Shown in pieces: positions 7,471 through 11,578 of a stretch of DNA of 11,578 nt (within the stretch, counting starts at the first letter, position 1; the number at the start of each line of letters is the position of its first letter). Source of the stretch: an uncultured Gammaproteobacteria bacterium (GTDB lineage: Bacteria > Pseudomonadota > Gammaproteobacteria > Pseudomonadales > Azotimanducaceae_A); contig CAJWGQ010000086.1 of NCBI GenBank assembly GCA_913041025.1, positions 1 through 11,578 of the forward strand, in the 5' to 3' direction. The translations under genes and the position numbers were made by a program. The notes under the pieces are model-generated. The model did not search any database, was not told the origin of the DNA, and saw only the letters and a list, made by a program, of their open reading frames with translations.

Positions 7471-8472
7471 ATGGAAATAAGATCAGTGGCATTAAAGAAA
7501 AGACCCGAGGGGATCCCAAAATCAGAGGATTTTCAAGTTCTCACACAAACGCTAGAGAAACCAAAAGAAAACGAAATTCAAGTAGCTAACGTTTGCATGT
7601 CAGTTGACCCGTACATGCGCGGTAGGATGGTAGATAGAAAATCTTACGTGCCTCCATTCCAAATAGGCGAAGTATTGACCGGCGGAGCAATCGGTAAAGT
7701 CGTCGATTCCAATCACCCCGATTTTCAGATAGGAGATTTTGTCTCAAGCCATTACGGTTGGCGTGAAGGCTTTACCGCAACCACCGAGGGAATCGAAAAA
7801 CTGGGAAACCTACAAGCAAGTCCCTCCATGTATCTCGGCACCATCGGCATGCCCGGAATGACGGCATACGTAGGTCTATTGGAGGTTGGCGCCCTCAAAG
7901 AAGGTGAAACCGTCTTCGTTTCTGGAGCAGCAGGCGCCGTAGGCTCCATAGTTGGGCAAATCGCTAAATTGAAAAACTGTCGTGTCATAGGTAGCGCAGG
8001 CTCAGATACCAAGGTCCAACTGCTAACCGAAGAGCTGGGCTTTGATCATGCCTTCAACTACAACAGTGGCCAAATATTAGGCCATTTGCGAGAAGCTGCG
8101 CCTGAGGGTATCGATATTTATTTCGATAACGTAGGAGCAGACCACCTTCAAGCAGCAATAATGCATATGAGGCAATTTGGCAGAATTCCTCTATGCGGAG
8201 CGATCGCACAATATAATGATACGGAGCCCAGACCCGGACCTAACAATCTAGCTGTAGCTATAGGCCTCGGACTCACGCTTAGAGGTTTTATCGTAAGTCA
8301 CTTCGATCACCTTAAATCTCAGTTTAGAACCGATATGGAGTCGTGGGTAAATGAGGGCAGCATCAATTCTAAAGAGACGGTTTATGAGGGTATAGAAAAC
8401 GCTGGCGAGGCCTTCATAGGGCTTTTTACTGGCGCTAATACTGGGAAGATGATCGTAAACTTAGAAAGCTGA
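7471..8472 (+). CDS. NADP-dependent MDR oxidoreductase, zinc-independent (CurA / leukotriene B4 dehydrogenase-like)
   Basis: A 333-residue member of the medium-chain dehydrogenase/reductase superfamily. SVDPYMRGRM (44-53) is the hallmark of the LTB4DH/prostaglandin reductase/CurA branch. The Rossmann nucleotide-binding motif SGAAGAVGSIVGQ is at 151-163, followed by the strand VIGSAGSDTK (172-181), typical of NADPH binding. YFDNVG and a C-terminal GANTGKMIVNL complete the family pattern. No structural zinc cysteines are visible. Relatives reduce the double bond of alpha,beta-unsaturated ketones or aldehydes with NADPH, so this protein probably acts on an enone, substrate unknown. The ATG at 7471 lies 19 bp after the previous stop, with only a weak purine-rich site (GAGCGAGAAAG) before it. 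The spacing implies co-transcription with the MDMPI-like gene. The function of the pair is inference. Confidence 0.9.
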   Translation: MEIRSVALKKRPEGIPKSEDFQVLTQTLEKPKENEIQVANVCMSVDPYMRGRMVDRKSYVPPFQIGEVLTGGAIGKVVDSNHPDFQIGDFVSSHYGWREGFTATTEGIEKLGNLQASPSMYLGTIGMPGMTAYVGLLEVGALKEGETVFVSGAAGAVGSIVGQIAKLKNCRVIGSAGSDTKVQLLTEELGFDHAFNYNSGQILGHLREAAPEGIDIYFDNVGADHLQAAIMHMRQFGRIPLCGAIAQYNDTEPRPGPNNLAVAIGLGLTLRGFIVSHFDHLKSQFRTDMESWVNEGSINSKETVYEGIENAGEAFIGLFTGANTGKMIVNLES

Positions 8473-8506
8473 TAAAGCCGAGCTTACGATCCTGATCAAT
8501 AATCAA

Positions 8507-8571
8507 CGGTCCCTTGGTAATCTCGAGATCAGTCTAATTGTCAGGGTAATGGTTTGAAAATTCAGGGACCG
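8507..8571. repeat. Inverted repeat in the convergent gap, possible bidirectional termination structure
   Basis: CGGTCCCT (8507-8514) is matched perfectly by AGGGACCG (8564-8571) with 49 bases between, in the 108-bp gap between the convergent MDR and ACAD genes. The interior holds the palindrome TCTCGAGA (8521-8528). A competing small hairpin, GACCG (8567-8571) with CGGTC (8577-8581), shares one arm and reaches the ACAD stop codon. There is no clear U-run on either side, so a role in termination or 3'-end stability is plausible but not shown. Confidence 0.4.
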
Positions 8572-8580
8572 ACTAGCGGT

Positions 8581-9540
8581 CTAACTACTTGTGGCAATAA
8601 AAGACCAAGCAGAATCTGCTCCGCTTCGGGCGACTTCTTGACCTAGCAAAGTTTGCCATTCGAATTCATTTCCCCATTCGTCACGCCAAGACCACAAGCG
8701 TTTGGTGTAGTGATGCAATCGATGCTCTTGAGTAAAGCCCATCGCACCGTGCACCTGATGCACCTGCTCTGCAATGAAACCAGCAGCCTCGCCCACGCGG
8801 GCTTTCGCTGCAGCCACTTCTAGGACAAAACGCCGATCACCCAACGCATCAATTGCAGCTTCAGCAGCCCTTCTCGAAGCTGCAACTTCGCATGCAACCA
8901 GAGCCAAACTATGCTGAATCGCCTGAAACTTGCTGATACTCCTACCGAACTGAGTTCGTTCAGAGGCAAATTGAACTCCTAAATCCAAAACCGTTTGCAT
9001 ACAACCAACTAGCAAACAAACTCGCGTTAAAGCCATTTGAGCATAGGGGTCAGACCCTATCGAGATTTTTTCTCCCTCGGAAAAAGTCAGAACGTCTCTC
9101 CTTTCACCAGCCACATTAAATGCTGAGTCAATCAATTCTCGATTACTCAGCATTGTCACGTAGTCTTTTCCTTTCTCAACAACACCGATGCGGCCAACGC
9201 TCATACCAAATGGAACGTTAAAAATTTGATTTCCGAACAACTCCCCAACACCACTCATCTCCTCGGAATTACCAAACCAAATATTCATAAGGAGTGTTTC
9301 GGAAATTGGTAACGGTACCGCGTGACGTCCACACTCTATGAGAAACTCATACAAATCAGATAGTGAAGTCCCACTCTCTTCGGATCCCAACAAATTAAAG
9401 CCGTTTTTCTTAAGCAACTCCCAGAGAACTTCAGGGACCTCGTCCCCACCTTCACAACGATCCAGTAAGGATTTATCACAATGGTCGGCAAATATCCTTG
9501 AGGCCGTATCCAATATCAGATCGATTGTACGTTCGGTCAT
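8581..9540 (-). CDS. Short acyl-CoA dehydrogenase-family protein, probable non-catalytic partner subunit
   Basis: A 319-residue acyl-CoA dehydrogenase homologue, shorter than the usual ~380. The C-terminal helical domain is clear: SERTQFGRSISKFQAIQH (193-210, the FAD/dimer-contact segment), then QVHGAMGFTQEHRLHHYTKRLW (262-283). The N-terminal and middle domains are diverged: the flavin-contacting beta-domain motif with a GMSEP-like core is not recognisable (residues ~105-170 are poorly conserved). The usual catalytic glutamate positions are not evident, and the C-terminus lacks a YEGT- or GGTRE-type motif. The ATG at 9540 overlaps the stop of the upstream ACAD gene (ATGA, 9537-9540), which implies translational coupling and probably a complex. 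Actinobacterial steroid-degrading enzymes of the ChsE1-ChsE2 type are heterotetramers of two such unlike ACADs, and I infer the same here. The substrate is unknown. The TAG stop lies by the structured convergent gap. Confidence 0.88.
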   Translation of the reverse strand: MTERTIDLILDTASRIFADHCDKSLLDRCEGGDEVPEVLWELLKKNGFNLLGSEESGTSLSDLYEFLIECGRHAVPLPISETLLMNIWFGNSEEMSGVGELFGNQIFNVPFGMSVGRIGVVEKGKDYVTMLSNRELIDSAFNVAGERRDVLTFSEGEKISIGSDPYAQMALTRVCLLVGCMQTVLDLGVQFASERTQFGRSISKFQAIQHSLALVACEVAASRRAAEAAIDALGDRRFVLEVAAAKARVGEAAGFIAEQVHQVHGAMGFTQEHRLHHYTKRLWSWRDEWGNEFEWQTLLGQEVARSGADSAWSFIATSS

Positions 9541-10664
9541 CTAAGCCCTAACCCTCTGGCAATCACTCCACGCATAATCTCGCGTGTGCCTCCCCTCAGC
9601 GTAAACGAAGGCGATAACAAAATCGTATCCATGAAAGTTTTTTTGAAGGCACTAGAAAGGCTCAATGGAGCAGCCAACCTGGCTATCTCGGGCAAGATCT
9701 TTTCAAAATTATTCCCCAATTCCTTAACCAAAGCTGCCTCATGAGCAACGTCTTTACCATCTTCCAACATACTTGCGATGGAAATAGACATTCTCCTCAT
9801 CGTCATAAGATGGGAAGTTATTCGGCCTATGGCCGCTTTTTGGTGAACCTCTGGCTCGTCTCCACAAGCCCGAACTAATTCAACATAGACTCGAAACGAG
9901 GATAAAAATCTTTCAGGACCACTGCGTTCATAGGCCAGCTCCGAGGTTACCTGAGCCCACCCATTACCTGGCTCGCCAACGATCCTCTCAGCAGGAACTC
10001 GAACATCCTCAAATACCACCTCATTGAAGTCCTCACCGCCGGCCATGTTTTGGATTGGCCTCACCTTTGCACCATCATTTTTCAAATCCACGACGATCTG
10101 AGACAGACCCGCGTGACGATTTTCTCCGACTTCATCAGTCCTCACCAAACAGATAATAAAATGATTCCTATGTGCATCAGTTGTCCAAATTTTGGTTCCA
10201 TTGATTACATACTCATCACCATCTCGCCTTGCAGTAGTTCGCACCGAAGCAAGATCTGAACCTGTATCTGGCTCACTCATCCCTATCGAGAAGAAAGATT
10301 CTCCCCTCGCAATCGCAGGAACATATTCCTGTTTTTGTTTCTCGGTCCCATAATTTATTAGGAGCGGACCACTTTGCCTGTCTGCGATCCAATGCGCACT
10401 AACCGGTGCGCCAGCAGCCAGCAGCTCCTCGGTTACCACGTATCTTTCAAAAAACGTTTTGGAACCCCCACCGAGCTCTACAGGCCAGGTCATCCCGATC
10501 CAACCTTTATCCCCAAGTTTTTTAGAGAAAACGGGGTCATGACCTGTAACAAAGTCAGAATTTCTTGTCTCTAGATGTTCACTATTATCGTCAAGAAATT
10601 GACGCACTTCTTCTCTAAGGACTTCGGTTTTCGAGTCCAGTTTTACGCGATCAAACTTAATCAT
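9537..10664 (-). CDS. Acyl-CoA dehydrogenase, probable catalytic subunit of a heteromeric enzyme
   Basis: FAD-dependent dehydrogenase that would introduce an alpha,beta double bond into an acyl-CoA, passing electrons to ETF. The 375 residues hold a full three-domain ACAD: MTWPVELGG (58-66), HWIADRQSGP (91-100), the flavin/substrate segment SIGMSEPDTGSDLASV (126-141), GTKIWTTDAH (156-165), EVVFEDVRVPAERIVG (215-230), and a C-terminal LRGGTREIMRGVIARGLGL (356-374). The YEGT-type catalytic glutamate is absent (RGGT here); Glu246 in LAYERSGPERF is the likely base, as in the isovaleryl-CoA/FadE-like branch. I chose ATG at 10664 rather than the TTG two codons upstream; neither has a clear ribosome-binding site. 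The TGA stop overlaps the ATG of the next ACAD gene by four bases, so the two proteins are probably made together. The 137-residue gene is divergent across about 170 bp. Confidence 0.92.
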   Translation of the reverse strand: MIKFDRVKLDSKTEVLREEVRQFLDDNSEHLETRNSDFVTGHDPVFSKKLGDKGWIGMTWPVELGGGSKTFFERYVVTEELLAAGAPVSAHWIADRQSGPLLINYGTEKQKQEYVPAIARGESFFSIGMSEPDTGSDLASVRTTARRDGDEYVINGTKIWTTDAHRNHFIICLVRTDEVGENRHAGLSQIVVDLKNDGAKVRPIQNMAGGEDFNEVVFEDVRVPAERIVGEPGNGWAQVTSELAYERSGPERFLSSFRVYVELVRACGDEPEVHQKAAIGRITSHLMTMRRMSISIASMLEDGKDVAHEAALVKELGNNFEKILPEIARLAAPLSLSSAFKKTFMDTILLSPSFTLRGGTREIMRGVIARGLGLR

Positions 10665-10707
10665 GTTCAAATTATGAAACCAATTGAGATTTCACACCAG
10701 CAATATC

Positions 10708-10736
10708 TTAAACGGCTGACCTTTTTGACTTATTAT
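10708..10736 (+). promoter_or_regulatory. Weak promoter candidate upstream of the 137-residue gene
   Basis: TATTAT at 10731-10736 is one base from the -10 consensus and lies 17 bp after TTAAAC (10708-10713), a poor -35. It sits in the divergent gap between the ACAD operon and the small unknown gene and would give a leader of roughly 90 nt. Only the -10 is convincing. Confidence 0.2.
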
Positions 10737-10740
10737 TAAG

Positions 10741-10800
10741 ATGGCTGGAAAGCAAAACCTTCGACAAAAGCGGCAGAAGGATTTAATGTCCACATGCTGA
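10741..10800 (+). other. 19-codon upstream reading frame, in frame with the 137-residue gene
   Basis: An ATG at 10741 opens a 19-residue, strongly basic reading frame (MAGKQNLRQKRQKDLMSTC) that ends in TGA at 10798-10800. It is in the same frame as the TTG-started gene 34 bases downstream, and the codons between the TGA and that TTG are open. There is no good Shine-Dalgarno before the ATG. It may be nothing, a leader peptide, or the remnant 5' end of a longer gene interrupted by the TGA. Confidence 0.15.
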
Positions 10801-10815
10801 GCCGACCCGTTAATT

Positions 10816-10822
10816 AAAGAGG
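10816..10822 (+). promoter_or_regulatory. Ribosome-binding site supporting a TTG start
   Basis: AAAGAGG ends 11 bases before the TTG at 10834 and 14 before the TTG at 10837. It is a good Shine-Dalgarno match with slightly long spacing. It is the main reason to start the 137-residue gene here, since no ATG or GTG lies between the in-frame TGA at 10798 and this point. Confidence 0.45.
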
Positions 10823-10833
10823 TACTTAGTTCA

Positions 10834-11247
10834 TTGTTGAGTGATTCGCAGTTAAAAGAAATCTTCGATCCGGTTTTCTCTGACATTCGTAAAAGAGCGA
10901 CAGTCGCGGAAAAATTTCTGGACCGTGACTTGTATAGAGTTTACATAGCTACTCTTTGGTCCAACGTTGTGTTATCTCCTGACGAAGTTGGTATTGAAGA
11001 GGAGGACATAGAACCCTTACACGATATCTTGCTTGGGGAAATCAACGATGCAATTGGTCCACACGATTCCATGAAAGAACTCTACCAATTTATCAGCTCA
11101 AAAGATGGTGAGAAGGCAATGGTAGAGGCGAAGCTAACGCAAACCCATAAAGATCTCCTTAACTATTTTTCGAGTATGATATTGGATCCCGAAGGCCATA
11201 AACGTTGGATGAATTACATTCGTGAGCAGCAGAACCAACCTCGTTAA
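10834..11247 (+). CDS. Conserved-looking small helical protein of unknown function
   Basis: A 137-residue protein I do not recognise. It has no signal peptide, membrane segment or cysteine motif and looks soluble and mostly helical, with an acidic middle (GIEEEDIEPLHD, about 53-64) and a charged C-terminus (HKRWMNYIREQQNQPR). The segment ELYQFISSKDGEKAMVEAKL (about 82-101) faintly recalls the helical repeat of DUF2059-type proteins, but those usually carry a signal peptide, so I do not assign it. The proposed start is TTG at 10834 with AAAGAGG upstream; the next codon is also TTG. The reading frame is open back to a TGA at 10798-10800 without an ATG or GTG, so the true N-terminus is uncertain. 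Codon use and length suggest a real gene. Its TAA overlaps the stop codon of the convergent yjbQ gene. Confidence 0.7.
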   Translation: MLSDSQLKEIFDPVFSDIRKRATVAEKFLDRDLYRVYIATLWSNVVLSPDEVGIEEEDIEPLHDILLGEINDAIGPHDSMKELYQFISSKDGEKAMVEAKLTQTHKDLLNYFSSMILDPEGHKRWMNYIREQQNQPR

Positions 11248-11578
11248 CGACCAACAACATTCAATACTATCTGCCTTTGATTCGTCGCTCGACGATGTTC
11301 CCACAAAAACACCCCCTGCCAAGTCCCTAAGACAAGCGTTCTTTTCGAAATGGGAATTGAGAGGTTTACTGCAGTCAACATGGCTTTGATATGAGCTGGC
11401 ATATCGTCTGGTCCTTCCGTGATATGACTGTAAAGGGCGTCACTTTCTGGTACCAGCCGATTCAACCAAGCCTCTAAATCTCTTTTTGCGCTGGGATCAG
11501 CATTTTCCTGGATCAGCAAACTGGCTGAAGTGTGTTTGATGAAAAGTGTCATTAGCCCTGATTCGACCTGCAATGCCT
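11244..11578 (-). CDS. yjbQ: YjbQ family protein (UPF0047), N-terminus beyond the window edge
   Basis: About 110 C-terminal residues of a YjbQ/UPF0047 protein are visible; the family is normally about 130-140 residues, so roughly 25-30 N-terminal residues lie beyond the right edge. A TTG at 11573 could be mistaken for a start, but the frame stays open to the edge and the family aligns upstream of it. Diagnostic motifs are LFIKHTSASL, ENADPSAKRDLEAWLNRLVP, TEGPDDMPAHIKAML and LGTWQGVFLWEHR. The conserved His and Glu residues match the putative active site of this small enzyme family, some members of which have thiamine-phosphate-synthase-like activity in complementation tests; the physiological role is not settled. 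The TAA stop overlaps the stop of the convergent 137-residue gene within a shared TTAA. Confidence 0.93.
   Translation of the reverse strand, partial: ALQVESGLMTLFIKHTSASLLIQENADPSAKRDLEAWLNRLVPESDALYSHITEGPDDMPAHIKAMLTAVNLSIPISKRTLVLGTWQGVFLWEHRRATNQRQIVLNVVGR

Noticed and set aside
10665..10670. TTG start two codons upstream of the catalytic ACAD gene's ATG
   Set aside because: No ribosome-binding site favours it, and the ATG at 10664 gives a normal ACAD N-terminus.
10798..10800. TGA as a selenocysteine codon
   Set aside because: The downstream bases form only a weak wobble stem (around ACTTA/TGAGT), not a convincing bacterial SECIS, and a good ribosome-binding site precedes the downstream TTG.
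10692..10886. 64-codon minus-strand frame with a cysteine cluster (CRFCRRFC)
   Set aside because: It overlaps the start of the 137-residue gene and the divergent gap, has no visible ribosome-binding site, and the Cys spacing matches no family I know. Probably chance, though a small protein cannot be fully excluded.
11571..11573. TTG as the true start of the YjbQ gene
   Set aside because: YjbQ proteins have about 25-30 more residues before this point and the frame is open to the window edge, so the gene is simply cut.
1..11578. CRISPR arrays, tRNA genes, insertion sequences, phage or toxin-antitoxin genes
   Set aside because: All stretches outside genes are under about 170 bp and show no repeat-spacer pattern, cloverleaf or terminal inverted repeats, and no protein resembles a transposase, integrase or defence family.

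Overview
The window looks like chromosomal DNA from an aerobic, heterotrophic gammaproteobacterium, probably marine. The support is a glutaminyl-tRNA synthetase of the gamma/betaproteobacterial type, the long (~530 residue) isocitrate lyase found in Pseudomonas/Colwellia-like bacteria, a TesB thioesterase, a YjbQ protein and several lipid/CoA enzymes. Base composition is moderate, with AT-rich intergenic stretches. There are no tRNA or rRNA genes, no CRISPR array and no transposase or other sign of a mobile element. I see ordinary metabolic chromosome rather than a genomic island. The genus cannot be fixed from the sequence alone.

Layout, left to right. Positions 1-1546 (minus) hold most of glnS, which runs off the left edge. 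Divergent from it is a membrane-anchored transglutaminase-fold protein (1604-3004, plus), which meets tesB (3005-3883, minus) stop to stop with no spacer. Divergent from tesB are a 2-keto-4-pentenoate-hydratase-like FAH-superfamily enzyme (4014-4778, plus) and then, after an AT-rich 108-bp gap, the isocitrate lyase gene aceA (4887-6488, plus), closed by a hairpin terminator. A two-gene plus-strand unit follows: a TIGR03084/maleylpyruvate-isomerase-like metalloprotein (6600-7451) and a zinc-independent MDR oxidoreductase (7471-8472). A structured convergent gap separates this from two acyl-CoA dehydrogenase-family genes on the minus strand (10664-9537 and 9540-8581) that overlap by ATGA and probably encode one heteromeric enzyme. 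The right end has a small helical protein of unknown function (10834-11247, plus, TTG start) whose stop codon overlaps that of a YjbQ-family gene (minus) running off the right edge.

How the genes may fit together: apart from glnS, the transglutaminase-like protein, the 137-residue unknown and yjbQ, most genes handle CoA thioesters, enoyl/keto acids or acetyl-CoA. TesB hydrolyses acyl-CoA, the ACAD pair would alpha,beta-dehydrogenate an acyl-CoA, the MDR protein would reduce an activated enone, the FAH enzyme would act on a 2-keto acid, and isocitrate lyase lets the cell grow on the acetyl-CoA that results. This fits growth on fatty-acid-, sterol- or aromatic-type carbon. The genes are separate transcription units, so a single shared pathway is inference.

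I did not find a clearly new biological system. The points most worth a second look are an in-frame TGA just upstream of the TTG-started 137-residue gene, the ACAD pair with a moved catalytic base and an apparently non-catalytic partner, the MDMPI-like/MDR gene pair in a probable Gram-negative, the Gln substitutions in the isocitrate lyase, and two convergent gene pairs with no intergenic space.
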